A stretch of DNA of 34,377 nt from JBDRTU01 sp043823825 (GTDB lineage Bacteria; Patescibacteriota; Patescibacteriia; Veblenbacterales; UBA10138), in the NCBI GenBank assembly GCA_043823825.1, contig JBDRTU010000002.1:1-34377 (forward strand). The letters are read 5' to 3'. The notes under the pieces are model-generated. The model saw only the letters and a list, made by a program, of their open reading frames with translations, had not been told where the DNA came from and did no database searches. Shown here piece by piece: positions 6,982 to 15,326 of the stretch (position 1 is its first letter; each line of letters begins with the position of its first letter). Position numbers and translations under genes: made by a program.

Positions 6982-8274
6982 TTACAACTCGTCGTAATCG
7001 CGCATGACTAATTGCGCGTTGATTTGTCTAACAGTTTCAATAACTACTGATACTACGATTAATAAAGAAGTGCCGCCAATTACTAATGTTTGAGAACCAG
7101 TAAGGGTTTGCATCCCGAGTGGTAAAATAGCAATCAGGCCCAAAAATAGCGCACCAGCCAAAATAATCTTATTCATAGTTCCACCCAAATAATCAGCTGT
7201 TTGACTGCCCGGCCTAATACCAGGAATAAAGCCTCCTTGTTTTTGTAAATTCTCCGCTACTTGATTGGGGTGGAAGATAACCGCGGTATAAAAATAAGTA
7301 AAGGCAAAAACCAAAACAAAATAAATAATGCCGTAAAATAACTGATTCTGAAACAGATTAATAGTAAATTCTGACGCTCTTACCAACCAAACCGCGTCAG
7401 ACTGAATAAAGAATTGCGCGATCATGGGAGGGAACAAAATCAATGAGATGGCAAAAATAATTGGAATAACACCGGCTTGCAATAGCCGCAACGGTAAAAA
7501 TGTATTAGCGCCGCCATACATTTTATTACCTCTGACCATCCGGGCGTAAGTAATAGGAATATTTCTTTGCGCTTCAGTAACTACCACTACCCCCACTACG
7601 GTAATTAACGCTACCACGATAAATCCGATAATGGTAAATAATTGTGAGGGATCAAAAGTAGCAATCGTCTGCTGGAGCATTAAAGGGATTCCAGCTACGA
7701 TACCAGCAAAAATTAATAGACTGATGCCATTACCAATTTTACGTTCAGAAATCAGCTCACCTATCCACATTAAGAAAACAGTACCAGCTGTTACCATAAT
7801 AATACTAGTAATCAAATCCCAACTACTAAGCTCGCCCAAAATTCGCGCGCCGCCTTGTCCCTTGAGTAATACTATAAAACCATAAGCCTGCAGTAAGGCT
7901 AAAGGCACGGTAAGTAGTCTGGTATATTGATTGATTTTTTGTCTACCATAGTCTCCTTCTTTGGACAATTCCTCTAATTTGGGAATAACCATAGTTAAAA
8001 GTTGTAAGATAATAGAAGCGGTAATATAAGGCGCTACTCCCAACATAACTACGGAAAAATTTTCCAAACCTCCACCAGAGAATATGTTTAATAACCCAAG
8101 TATTTGATTGGAGGCAAAAAAGTTCCTTAAAGCCACTGGATCTACGCCCGGAATAGGAACATGTGCAGCGGCCCGAAAAATCACCAACATAGCCAACACA
8201 AATAAGATTTTGTTTCTTAAGTCTGGTGTTTTCCAAATTTGTACTAATTTATTCCACATAAATTTTAAATCCAA
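6982..8274 (-). CDS. secY: Protein translocase subunit SecY
   Basis: Channel subunit of the Sec translocon in the cytoplasmic membrane, 430 residues, about ten TM helices. Clear family features are the N-terminal LRNKILFVLAMLVIFR, VPIPGVDP in the first periplasmic loop (plug region follows), GERLISE-like GELISERKIGNGISLLIF in the middle, and GFIPGIRPG near residue 350. It is the last gene of the spc part. A word-like spacer of 25 bases separates it from rplO. Confidence 0.97.
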   Translation of the reverse strand: MDLKFMWNKLVQIWKTPDLRNKILFVLAMLVIFRAAAHVPIPGVDPVALRNFFASNQILGLLNIFSGGGLENFSVVMLGVAPYITASIILQLLTMVIPKLEELSKEGDYGRQKINQYTRLLTVPLALLQAYGFIVLLKGQGGARILGELSSWDLITSIIMVTAGTVFLMWIGELISERKIGNGISLLIFAGIVAGIPLMLQQTIATFDPSQLFTIIGFIVVALITVVGVVVVTEAQRNIPITYARMVRGNKMYGGANTFLPLRLLQAGVIPIIFAISLILFPPMIAQFFIQSDAVWLVRASEFTINLFQNQLFYGIIYFVLVFAFTYFYTAVIFHPNQVAENLQKQGGFIPGIRPGSQTADYLGGTMNKIILAGALFLGLIAILPLGMQTLTGSQTLVIGGTSLLIVVSVVIETVRQINAQLVMRDYDEL

Positions 8275-8345
8275 ATTTCAAAATCCCAATGTCAAATGGC
8301 TAGTTTTTAGCATTTGGATTTGATTTGACATTTGAGCTTTGGATT
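8264..8345. repeat. Quasi-repetitive spacer between rplO and secY, reaching into rplO
   Basis: The stretch is built from variants of AAATCC, AAATTT, TGTCAAA and AGCTTTGGATTT in both orientations and contains imperfect inverted repeats (AATGTCAAATGG against TTTGACATTTGAG). About half of it lies inside the 3' end of rplO. Confidence 0.55.
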
Positions 8346-8782
8346 TTACCAACTATCTCTACACTGCCACCAGCTGCTTCAATAGTCGCTTTGGCACCTC
8401 GCGATACTGGCACGCGAACTTCTAAACGCTTAGTAAGCTTACCATTACCAATTACTTTAACCAACTTACCTTTTACCAAACCTTGCTTTTGTAAAAAGGA
8501 AACATCAACCACGCTTGTCTCTGGTAAGTGTTCTAATTGTTTTACGTCTAATACTTCTAGAGCCGAGCTTTGTCGTTTAAAGCCTCGCTGCTTAGGCATT
8601 CTCATAATAAAATGCTTAACCCCACGCTGAATAATTCTCTTGCGCCCACCACTGCGAGCCCGTTGTCCTTTTTGTCCTTTGCCAGAATAAGTACCGGCTC
8701 CAGAAGCATTGCCACGACCCACACGCTTGGTATGGCGTCGTGCGCCTTTGGCACTGCGTAAATTGTGTAAAACAATAACCAT
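8300..8782 (-). CDS. rplO: 50S ribosomal protein L15
   Basis: Large-subunit protein with the basic, glycine-rich N-terminal arm (GRGNASGAGTYSGKGQKGQRARSGG) that runs into 23S rRNA, then GFKR and a globular domain. Length 160. The natural end would be near VGKI; the last 12-15 residues (Ser, Asn, Lys, Pro only) are encoded by the repeat-like spacer. It starts two bases after rpsE, so there is no room for rpmD (L30), which normally sits here. Confidence 0.96.
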   Translation of the reverse strand: MVIVLHNLRSAKGARRHTKRVGRGNASGAGTYSGKGQKGQRARSGGRKRIIQRGVKHFIMRMPKQRGFKRQSSALEVLDVKQLEHLPETSVVDVSFLQKQGLVKGKLVKVIGNGKLTKRLEVRVPVSRGAKATIEAAGGSVEIVGKIQSSNVKSNPNAKN

Positions 8783-8784
8783 AA

Positions 8785-9267
8785 TTATGATTTGAGTTTA
8801 AAATTCTCTAGCGCTTTAAATACCGCTCGCACATTATTTATTTTATTGGCCGAACCAAGTATTTTAGCCACTACATTAGGAACACCAGCAACACCTAATA
8901 CCACCCGCACCGCGCCTCCAGCAATAACACCAGTACCAACCGGAGCTGGTTTTAGTAACACCTCGGCGCTACCATATTTTGCTTTAATTTTATGTGGGAT
9001 AGTCTCTTTAGTAATCGGTACTTTAATTAATTCTTTGCGCGCTTTAGTGGTAGCTTTACCGATCGCCAAAGAAACGTCAGCGCCTTTAGCTAATCCAGCA
9101 CCAACTAAACCCTTATGATCGCCTACAACCACCAGTGCTCTAAAGCGCATACGCTTACCACCAGCCATTACTCTAGTCACTCGACTGATATCTATTACTT
9201 TCTGTTCAAAATCATCCTCGCGCCGGGGTTGACCTCTATCTCTTTGTCTCATTCTTCGTTGTGCCAT
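8785..9267 (-). CDS. rpsE: 30S ribosomal protein S5
   Basis: S5 lies at the decoding face and takes part in accuracy. The N-terminal double-stranded-RNA-like domain (VIDISRVTRVMAGGKRMRFRALVVVGD) and the C-terminal domain (GGAVRVVLGVAGVPNVVAKILGSAN) are both complete. Length 160, with a short Arg/Gln-rich lead (AQRRMRQRDRGQPRRED). It is in operon order between rplR and rplO. Confidence 0.97.
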   Translation of the reverse strand: MAQRRMRQRDRGQPRREDDFEQKVIDISRVTRVMAGGKRMRFRALVVVGDHKGLVGAGLAKGADVSLAIGKATTKARKELIKVPITKETIPHKIKAKYGSAEVLLKPAPVGTGVIAGGAVRVVLGVAGVPNVVAKILGSANKINNVRAVFKALENFKLKS

Positions 9268-9281
9268 AAGTTTTTACTAGA

Positions 9282-9635
9282 TTAAAATTTAAGGCCAGCC
9301 TGGCGGGCAGCTTCGGCTAAAGTTTTAACACGTCCATGAAAACGATAACCGCCACGATCAAACACTACTTTGTTAATGCCTAAAGACAATGCTTGGTGCG
9401 CTAGTTCACTACCTAGCGCTTGTACCCGTTCACTAACTGACTGTGGTTTGGTACTACCTGATCTTGACCGATCAGTAAGATACAGTAAAGTTTTACCATT
9501 TAGATCATCGACCAACTGTACTGTTAAATATTTAGAACTGCGGAAAATAGCCAGCCGAGGACGCTTGGCTGTGCCCTTTATTTTAGCGCGGATGCGCGCC
9601 CGTCTCCTTGATCTGGTTAAAGATAATTGATTCAT
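9282..9635 (-). CDS. rplR: 50S ribosomal protein L18
   Basis: Binds 5S rRNA with L5. 117 residues, with the basic start SRRRARIRAKIKGTAKRPRLAIFRS, SKYLTVQLVDD and the closing FDRGGYRFHGRVKTLAEAARQAGLKF typical of the family. It has a normal place between rplF and rpsE with gaps of a few bases. Confidence 0.97.
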   Translation of the reverse strand: MNQLSLTRSRRRARIRAKIKGTAKRPRLAIFRSSKYLTVQLVDDLNGKTLLYLTDRSRSGSTKPQSVSERVQALGSELAHQALSLGINKVVFDRGGYRFHGRVKTLAEAARQAGLKF

Positions 9636-9639
9636 AAAA

Positions 9640-10200
9640 TTATTTAGCCCCCGGCCCAGTAGCCGCCTTAGCTAACTTACCAGCTTTCCGACGCACGACT
9701 TCACCAACATACTTAATCCCCTTACCTTTATAAGGCTCGGGTATTTTAATCGCACGAAGCTCAGCAGCAACTTGTCCCACTTGTTGCTTACTGATTCCTT
9801 GCACAGTAATTATATTCTTTTCAACTTTAATTGTAATACCAGCTGGGATTTTATAATTAACAGGATGAGAATAACCAACATTTAGTACCACTTTATCTCC
9901 ATCTACTTGTGCCCGATAACCTACTCCCTGAATTTCCAACTGTTTAGAAAAACCTTCACTCACGCCCGTAACAGCGTTAGCCACTAACTGTCTGGCTAAA
10001 CCCCACAAGGCCTTACTAGAACGATCTTCCGGCTTTGTTAAACGTACCACTAGTTGATCAGCCTGTTGCTCTACCACAACTTGACCAGGCAAGGGTTGAG
10101 TAAACTCGCCTTTCGGTCCTTTTAATTTAATAACCCTGGGGGCAATGGTGATCTCTACCCCTTTGGGTATAGTGATTGGTTGTTTTCCTAAACGAGACAT
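9640..10200 (-). CDS. rplF: 50S ribosomal protein L6
   Basis: Large-subunit protein near the factor-binding site. 186 residues with two repeated L6 domains: SRLGKQPITIPKGVE at the start, GVSEGFSKQLEIQGVGYRAQ at the domain junction, and the signature PEPYKGKGIKYVGEVVRRKAGK at the end, followed by a short Ala/Lys tail. Three bases separate it from rpsH. Confidence 0.97.
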   Translation of the reverse strand: MSRLGKQPITIPKGVEITIAPRVIKLKGPKGEFTQPLPGQVVVEQQADQLVVRLTKPEDRSSKALWGLARQLVANAVTGVSEGFSKQLEIQGVGYRAQVDGDKVVLNVGYSHPVNYKIPAGITIKVEKNIITVQGISKQQVGQVAAELRAIKIPEPYKGKGIKYVGEVVRRKAGKLAKAATGPGAK

Positions 10201-10203
10201 AAA

Positions 10204-10590
10204 TTAATACAATTCACAAATTACTTCGCCCCCCAATTTTTTCTTACGAGCTTCCTTATTAGTCATCACACCTTGAGAGGTTGAAATTAATGCAATGCCC
10301 AAACCTGATAAAACTGTAGGTAACTTCTCCTTAGAAACATAACGACGATTTCCAGGCCTGCTAACTCTTTGGATGTATCTAATTGCCGGCTTGTCACCTT
10401 GATACTTTAGTTGGACTAACAAACTACGATAAGGTGCATTAATTTCTTCTACCCCAGTTAGATACCCTTCTTGCAACAATAATTTAGCTAACCGTTCCTT
10501 TAAATTAGAATAAGGCACAACCACCTCGGTTTTACCAACCGCAAGGCTGTTCCTTATTCTAGTTAACATGTCACTAATTGGATCTGTCAT
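10204..10590 (-). CDS. rpsH: 30S ribosomal protein S8
   Basis: 16S rRNA-binding assembly protein, 128 residues. Starts MTDPISDMLTRIRN; the C-terminal signature GLGIALISTSQGVMTNKEARKKKLGGEVIC is intact. In many bacteria S8 also represses its own operon by binding mRNA; I see no leader here that mimics its site. A 68-base word-like spacer precedes it, after rpsN. Confidence 0.97.
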   Translation of the reverse strand: MTDPISDMLTRIRNSLAVGKTEVVVPYSNLKERLAKLLLQEGYLTGVEEINAPYRSLLVQLKYQGDKPAIRYIQRVSRPGNRRYVSKEKLPTVLSGLGIALISTSQGVMTNKEARKKKLGGEVICELY

Positions 10591-10657
10591 AATTTTAGTT
10601 AAAAGTTATTAGTCGACAGTTTACAGTAAACTGTTGACTGTCAACTGTGAACTTGTT
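10591..10657. repeat. Quasi-palindromic spacer between rpsN and rpsH
   Basis: Built from repeated GTCGACAGT, GTTTAC and GTTGACTGTCAACTGTGAAC words. It contains the near-perfect inverted repeat ACAGTTTAC/GTAAACTGT and others. No start codon with an RBS is present. It could fold as a hairpin within the operon mRNA. Confidence 0.55.
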
Positions 10658-10658
10658 A

Positions 10659-10853
10659 TTACCAACTGGCTTTACGAACACCAGGTAATTCATTATTAGA
10701 GGCTAATTCGCGGAAACAAATGCGGCATAAATCAAAATCTCTAATATAACCGCGTCGACGGCCACAGCGCCAACAACGTCGCACAATTCTGGTTGAGAAT
10801 TTAGCGTGCTTTAGGGAACGTTTTGCTTTAACTTCTTGGGAGGTGGTTGACAT
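10659..10853 (-). CDS. rpsN: 30S ribosomal protein S14, zinc type (type Z)
   Basis: Short zinc-binding S14 of 64 residues. Ligands are CWRCG and CRICF, followed by the family end PGVRKASW. I chose the ATG at 10853 (MSTTSQEVKAKRSLKHAKFS) because type Z proteins are about 61 residues. A longer frame to 10913 would overlap rplE and add 20 hydrophobic residues that no relative has. No SD precedes the start, so translation probably follows rplE. Confidence 0.95.
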   Translation of the reverse strand: MSTTSQEVKAKRSLKHAKFSTRIVRRCWRCGRRRGYIRDFDLCRICFRELASNNELPGVRKASW

Positions 10854-10890
10854 AATATTAAGTTCAAAAATCAAAACTGAAAATTTATAA

Positions 10891-11448
10891 TTATTTATCT
10901 TCTGACTTAGCAAAGGGTAATCCCAATAATTCTAATAAGCGACGACCTTCTTGATTAGTTTTGGCTGAAGTGGTAATTGTCACTTCTAAACCATGGATAC
11001 TTTCCACTTCATCGCTTTTGATTTCTGGAAAGACTATATGTTCTTTAAAACCAATTGTTAAATTTCCCTGACCATCTAAACTTTTAGCCGCCACGCCTTG
11101 AAAATCTCTTACTCGGGCTAGACTGACATTAATTAATTTGTCTAAGAAATCATGCATTCGTGGCCCGCGCAGCGTTACCTGTAAACCAATTATCATCCCT
11201 TGTTTAATTTTAAAATTAGAAATAGATTTACGCGCGCCCCTAACGATCGGCTTTTGACCAGTTATTCTTAAGAGAGTATTATTGGCCACTTCTTGTAATT
11301 TAGGTTCCATTAGAGCTTTACCCAAACCAACATTAACGGTCACTTTGGTAACTTTAGGCACTGCCAATCTATTGGGGTAAGAAAACTCCTTCATTAGGGT
11401 GGGCACTACTTTAGTCTGATAAAGCTTTTTATATCTTGATTCACTCAT
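10891..11448 (-). CDS. rplE: 50S ribosomal protein L5
   Basis: Binds 5S rRNA and contacts the P-site tRNA. 185 residues from the ATG at 11448 (MSESRYKKLYQTKVVPTLMKEF). An upstream extension to 11502 would overlap rplX by 50 bases and is not family-like. Conserved pieces are KVTVNVGLGKA, GQKPIVRGARKSISNFKIKQG, LRGPRMHDFLDKL and the C-terminal GLEVTITTSAKTNQEGRRLLELLGLPF. Four bases separate it from rplX. Confidence 0.96.
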   Translation of the reverse strand: MSESRYKKLYQTKVVPTLMKEFSYPNRLAVPKVTKVTVNVGLGKALMEPKLQEVANNTLLRITGQKPIVRGARKSISNFKIKQGMIIGLQVTLRGPRMHDFLDKLINVSLARVRDFQGVAAKSLDGQGNLTIGFKEHIVFPEIKSDEVESIHGLEVTITTSAKTNQEGRRLLELLGLPFAKSEDK

Positions 11449-11452
11449 AAAT

Positions 11453-11758
11453 TTACACTGCTTGTTTACACTTCTTACAAAGACGCACTTTACGTTTCTC
11501 ATGCAATTCCATTGCCACTCGAGTAGGACGATTACAGTGTGGGCAAATTAATTTAACTTTGGCTTGCTGTAAGGGAGCGGCAAATTGAACCCGTTGACCG
11601 GTTTCTCCTCGCCGTCTAGCGCGTAGATGTTTAAACCTGATATTAACACCATCAACTACTACTAAGCTTTCCTCGGTGAATACTTGGGTAATCTTACCAC
11701 GCTTACCTTTGTCGCGGCCGCTTAATATTTCTACATTATCACCTGTTTTTAACCTCAT
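11453..11758 (-). CDS. rplX: 50S ribosomal protein L24
   Basis: Assembly-initiating large-subunit protein with a KOW motif at the N-terminus (GDNVEILSGRDKGKRGKI). 101 residues. The C-terminal part carries a complete CPHC/CKKC zinc-ribbon pattern around residues 73-98, seen only in some bacterial L24 proteins, so it probably binds zinc. Confidence 0.96.
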   Translation of the reverse strand: MRLKTGDNVEILSGRDKGKRGKITQVFTEESLVVVDGVNIRFKHLRARRRGETGQRVQFAAPLQQAKVKLICPHCNRPTRVAMELHEKRKVRLCKKCKQAV

Positions 11759-11768
11759 AAATAATCCT

Positions 11769-12140
11769 TTATAATACCTCGGGAGCTAAAGAAATAATTT
11801 TTTGAAAACCCTTAACACGAAGTTCGCGCGCTACCGGGCCAAAAATTCGGCTACCTCTCGGTTCTTTAGTTTTTTTATCAATAATTACCACGGCATTATC
11901 ATCAAAACGAATATAAGAACCGTCTTCTCTGGCTAATTCTTTACGAGTACGCACTATCACCGCTGGCACTACCTCACTCTTTCTAATGATTCCGTGAGGG
12001 TCAGCTTCTTTGACTGTCACTATGATGATATCGCCAATCCGACCATAACGTTTTTTATAACCACCTAAGACCGTGATGCACTTTACCTTTCGTGCGCCAC
12101 TATTGTCAGCTACTTTTAATACTGTATGACCTTGAATCAT
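11769..12140 (-). CDS. rplN: 50S ribosomal protein L14
   Basis: 123 residues, standard length, starting MIQGHTVLKVADNSGARKVKCI with GRIGDIIIVTVKEA and the closing RELRVKGFQKIISLAPEVL. L14 forms part of the subunit interface and is the docking site of the silencing factor RsfS. Operon gaps are 4 and 10 bases. Confidence 0.98.
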   Translation of the reverse strand: MIQGHTVLKVADNSGARKVKCITVLGGYKKRYGRIGDIIIVTVKEADPHGIIRKSEVVPAVIVRTRKELAREDGSYIRFDDNAVVIIDKKTKEPRGSRIFGPVARELRVKGFQKIISLAPEVL

Positions 12141-12144
12141 AATT

Positions 12145-12399
12145 TTAAGATATTTTCTTTACTATACGCCACTTTTTGGTTTTGGATAAAGGTCTTGTTT
12201 CCTCAATTATCACACGATCTCCCTCGTGATAGGTATTTTTTTCATCATGAACAGCATAGCGTCTACTGACTTTGTATTGCCTGCCATACCGGGGGTGGGA
12301 CTTAGTGCGACTAACTAAAACGATGCGGGTTTTATCTGCTTTGGCTGATACTACTACCCCTCTCAGTTGTCTTAATATCTTGGCTTTAGTCTGTTCCAT
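12145..12399 (-). CDS. rpsQ: 30S ribosomal protein S17
   Basis: 84 residues with the OB fold of S17: RQLRGVVVSAKADKTRIVLV, HPRYGRQYKVSRRYAVHDEKN and the late IIEETRPLSKTKKWRIVKKI. It binds 16S rRNA early in assembly. It is in normal order after rpmC. Confidence 0.97.
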   Translation of the reverse strand: MEQTKAKILRQLRGVVVSAKADKTRIVLVSRTKSHPRYGRQYKVSRRYAVHDEKNTYHEGDRVIIEETRPLSKTKKWRIVKKIS

Positions 12400-12409
12400 A
12401 ATAATTATA

Positions 12410-12613
12410 TTAGCTTGCTGATTGATTATTAATAAAAGTTTTCAAGCGTGCGATTGTTCGGCGTAGCTTTCTAATACCTCTGACATCTTTTAAATCACCG
12501 CCTGATGCTTTAAAGCGTTTTTTTTGTAAGTCGTGTTCAAAATCCACCAACTCTTTCCTGGCTGCAGTAATACCTTTGGCTTTAATTTCTTTCATGGTAA
12601 TTTCCTTGGACAT
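12410..12613 (-). CDS. rpmC: 50S ribosomal protein L29
   Basis: 67-residue helical-hairpin protein at the tunnel exit. It starts MSKEITMKEIKAKG and keeps DLQKKRFK and RKLRRTIARLKT. The middle has an insertion (ASGGDLKDVRG) longer than in common L29, a frequent CPR variation. Its start is adjacent to the rplP stop with no gap. Confidence 0.93.
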   Translation of the reverse strand: MSKEITMKEIKAKGITAARKELVDFEHDLQKKRFKASGGDLKDVRGIRKLRRTIARLKTFINNQSAS

Positions 12614-13021
12614 TTATTTAAAAATTATTACACTTTTAACTGGCAGCTTATGAGCAGCTAACCGCATAGCCTCGCGAGCTTGTTCCGGCCCTACTCCATC
12701 CATTTCAAACATCACTGTACCGGGTTTAATCGGAGCTACAAAATGATCAACTGAACCTTTGCCGCCACCCATTCTAATCTCATTTCCTTTAATAGTAATT
12801 GGTTTATCAGGAAAAATACGAATCCAAATTTTGCCACCGCGCTTCAAATAACCAGTCATCGCGCGCCGCGCTGCCTCTATCTGCCGTGAAGTAATCCAGC
12901 CCGCGCTTAAGGACTTTAAACCAGCTGAACCAAAGCTTAAAGTATTCTTACGACTAGCTTTTCCCGCGATCTGATCACCGCGGTGCCATTTTCTGTGCTT
13001 AACTTTTTTAGGCATTAACAT
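12614..13021 (-). CDS. rplP: 50S ribosomal protein L16
   Basis: 135 residues. MLMPKKVKHRKWHRG at the start and RAMTGYLKRGGKIWIRIFPDKPIT are diagnostic; GGGKGSVDHFVAPIKPGTVMFEM follows. L16 helps place the aminoacyl-tRNA at the A site and contacts the peptidyl transferase centre. The gap to rpsC is 12 bases. Confidence 0.98.
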   Translation of the reverse strand: MLMPKKVKHRKWHRGDQIAGKASRKNTLSFGSAGLKSLSAGWITSRQIEAARRAMTGYLKRGGKIWIRIFPDKPITIKGNEIRMGGGKGSVDHFVAPIKPGTVMFEMDGVGPEQAREAMRLAAHKLPVKSVIIFK

Positions 13022-13033
13022 AATAAATTTCCT

Positions 13034-13690
13034 CTAGCTGGTGGTGGATTTTTTAGTTGCAAAAACTTCCCCTTTATTAATCCAAACTTTAATACCAATA
13101 TTACCATAAGTCGTTCTGGCGGCAGTGCGACTATAATCTATTTCCGCTCGCAAGGTTTGTAATGGTACTTTGCCAGTAGCTAAAGTTTCTGTGCGGGCAA
13201 TTTCAGCACCATTAAGCCGACCAGCAACTTGTACTTTAACTCCTAGAGCTCCTGCCTTCATTACCTGGTCTATGGCTTGTTTCATCACTCGCCGAAAGGG
13301 CATACGTTTTTCAATTTCGAGCGCCATATTCTCTGCCACTACATTGGCTGACAATAATCCTTTTGGTACTTCTTGGATGGTTAACTGTAAATTTTCATTA
13401 GACTTTAAAAATTGCTCTTTAATTAATTTTTTTAATTCCTCTACCTGCGCCCCGCCCCGCCCAATGATTATTCCTGGTTTGGCAGTATAGATAATAATGT
13501 TAACAGAAGTGGGCGAGCGCTCAATTTCAATTTTATCAACCGATGCTCCTTTGAGCTTACTTTTTAACCATTTACGAATGCGAATATCGCTGGTTAGAAG
13601 CTCACGATAGTTACGACGGGAAAACCACTTGGACTTCCAAGAATAAACAACACCGGTACGGAAACTAATTGGATGAACTTTCTGACCCAT
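13034..13690 (-). CDS. rpsC: 30S ribosomal protein S3
   Basis: 218 residues from the ATG at 13690 (MGQKVHPISFRTGVV), the universal S3 opening. A longer reading to 13801 would overlap rplV by over 100 bases and is rejected. The KH domain shows IIIYTAKPGIIIGRGGAQVEELKK. The C-terminal domain ends IDYSRTAARTTYGNIGIKVWINKGE. S3 lines the mRNA entry channel and contributes to helicase action. Confidence 0.97.
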   Translation of the reverse strand: MGQKVHPISFRTGVVYSWKSKWFSRRNYRELLTSDIRIRKWLKSKLKGASVDKIEIERSPTSVNIIIYTAKPGIIIGRGGAQVEELKKLIKEQFLKSNENLQLTIQEVPKGLLSANVVAENMALEIEKRMPFRRVMKQAIDQVMKAGALGVKVQVAGRLNGAEIARTETLATGKVPLQTLRAEIDYSRTAARTTYGNIGIKVWINKGEVFATKKSTTS

Positions 13691-13694
13691 AAAA

Positions 13695-14069
13695 TTATTT
13701 TTTAACTTTAACTGACTGCTCTCCTTGCTTGGTCTGTTCTTTAGTAGCGAGAGTAATCTCGATGTGACAAGTAGGCTTACGAATACCTGCGGCGCGACCA
13801 AACGCCCGAGGTCTGAAACGCTTTAACACTGGCCCTTGACCAACCGTAATAGACTTAATAAACAAATCTTGGCGATTTAATTTGTGATTATTAGTGGCAT
13901 TGCTAGCGGCTGATTTCAATAACTTTTGTATGGTCAACGCAGCCTGCTTCGGCACCACCGCTAACTGCTCTTCGGCCCGGGCTAAATCTAAACCACGCAC
14001 AAGATCAATAACCAACTTTACTTTACGCGGTGATAATCTGGCAAATTTCAATTTAGCTTTAACTTCCAT
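13695..14069 (-). CDS. rplV: 50S ribosomal protein L22
   Basis: 124 residues. VKAKLKFARLSPRKVKLVIDLVRG begins the globular domain. KSITVGQGPVLKRFRPRAFGRA is the beta-hairpin that reaches into the exit tunnel near the macrolide site, followed by KPTCHIEITL. A short charged tail follows. Four bases separate it from rpsC. Confidence 0.97.
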   Translation of the reverse strand: MEVKAKLKFARLSPRKVKLVIDLVRGLDLARAEEQLAVVPKQAALTIQKLLKSAASNATNNHKLNRQDLFIKSITVGQGPVLKRFRPRAFGRAAGIRKPTCHIEITLATKEQTKQGEQSVKVKK

Positions 14070-14074
14070 AAATA

Positions 14075-14440
14075 TTATTCCTTTGGTTCTTCAGCTGGCT
14101 TTTCAGGAGCTTCGGTTGATTCACCTAATTTAACTTTACTCTCAGCTGCCGCCTGCCGTTCGGCTAATTCTTGCTCTTTAGCCATACGGCCACCATGAGT
14201 AACAAACTTTCGTGTAGGAACAAACTCACCTAATTTATGACCTACCATATTTTCCACAATCGCTACTGCCACATGAGTTTTGCCATTATGCACCGCGAAA
14301 GTATAACCAACCATTTGCGGCGTGATGGTAGAACTACGCGACCAGGTTTTAATAGGTGTTTTGTCCCCTGGCCTAAGTTTAGCCAACTTTTTTAGTATGG
14401 AGTGATGAACAAAAGGACCTTTTTTTAAACTTCGTGACAT
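14075..14440 (-). CDS. rpsS: 30S ribosomal protein S19 with acidic C-terminal extension
   Basis: Head protein of the small subunit. SRSLKKGPFVHHSILKKL, WSRSSTITPQMVGYTFAVHNGKTH and GHKLGEFVPTRKFVTHGG are typical and cover about 90 residues. About 30 further residues, rich in Glu, Ala, Lys and Pro (ending EAPEKPAEEPKE), follow the normal end. This tail is probably disordered and is not needed for the S19 fold. Confidence 0.97.
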   Translation of the reverse strand: MSRSLKKGPFVHHSILKKLAKLRPGDKTPIKTWSRSSTITPQMVGYTFAVHNGKTHVAVAIVENMVGHKLGEFVPTRKFVTHGGRMAKEQELAERQAAAESKVKLGESTEAPEKPAEEPKE

Positions 14441-14455
14441 AAATTTATCTATTAA

Positions 14456-15304
14456 TTAACGCTTCTTACTAGGCCGACGAGAAATAATAAAACGATTAGT
14501 CCACTTAGTTTTTTTTCTAGTGCGTACCCCTAAAGCCGGCTTACCCCAAGGCGTCTTGGGGTGTTTTAAACCAATGGGATTGTGGCCCTCGCCGCCGCCA
14601 TGGGGATGATCCACTGGATTCATAGCTTTACCGCGTACTTGCGGACGCTGGCCTTTTCTTCGACGACGACCAGCCAAGCCCAGTCTAACATTAAAGTGAT
14701 CAACATTACTTAACTGACCAATAGAGGCCTGACAATCTTTTGATAATAAACGAACTTCACCCGATGGAATCTTCACCCTTGCCCAATCACCTTCAACCGA
14801 CATCACTTGTGCCCAAGAGCCGGCTGAACGTACGACACGGCCGCCTCCGCCGGGTATTAACTCAACATTATGTATAAATAAACCAGCGGGAATGGAAGCT
14901 AGCGGCAGACGATTACCAGTTTTTAAAGGCACTGCCTTGCGTGAAGTTACTATGGCCTCACCAACTTTCAATCCATCAGGTGCTAATACATATCGCCTTT
15001 CACCATCAGCATACTGCACTAAAGCTAAGGAGGCCGTACGACCAGGGTCATATTCTAAAGCAACAACTTTGGCCGACATATCAAACTTATCTTGTTTAAA
15101 ATCAACTACTCGTATTAAACGTTTTACACCGCCGCCACGACGCCTAACAGTCACCTTGCCTTGATTATTGCGTCCACCAGAAGCCGCCTTAGACATTAGT
15201 AATCTTTTAATTCTGACCTGACGCTTGGTAAGCGGCTGGTCGCTTTTTAGCACTCCGGCGTGTCGTCTACCAGGGGTGGTTGGTCGATAAGATTTTACTG
15301 ACAT
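14456..15304 (-). CDS. rplB: 50S ribosomal protein L2
   Basis: 282 residues, among the most conserved proteins of the peptidyl transferase region. Seen: SVKSYRPTTPGRRH at the start, GRNNQGKVTVRRRGGG, the SH3-like domain, and the catalytic-loop region VMNPVDHPHGGGEGHNPIG with the conserved histidine. The end is RKKTKWTNRFIISRR. Order between rplW and rpsS is normal. Confidence 0.98.
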   Translation of the reverse strand: MSVKSYRPTTPGRRHAGVLKSDQPLTKRQVRIKRLLMSKAASGGRNNQGKVTVRRRGGGVKRLIRVVDFKQDKFDMSAKVVALEYDPGRTASLALVQYADGERRYVLAPDGLKVGEAIVTSRKAVPLKTGNRLPLASIPAGLFIHNVELIPGGGGRVVRSAGSWAQVMSVEGDWARVKIPSGEVRLLSKDCQASIGQLSNVDHFNVRLGLAGRRRRKGQRPQVRGKAMNPVDHPHGGGEGHNPIGLKHPKTPWGKPALGVRTRKKTKWTNRFIISRRPSKKR

Positions 15305-15326
15305 AAAATATTTAACTGACTATAGC

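Noticed and set aside
10854..10913. Extended N-terminus of S14
   Set aside because: Overlaps rplE and adds residues no type Z S14 has; the ATG at 10853 fits the family.
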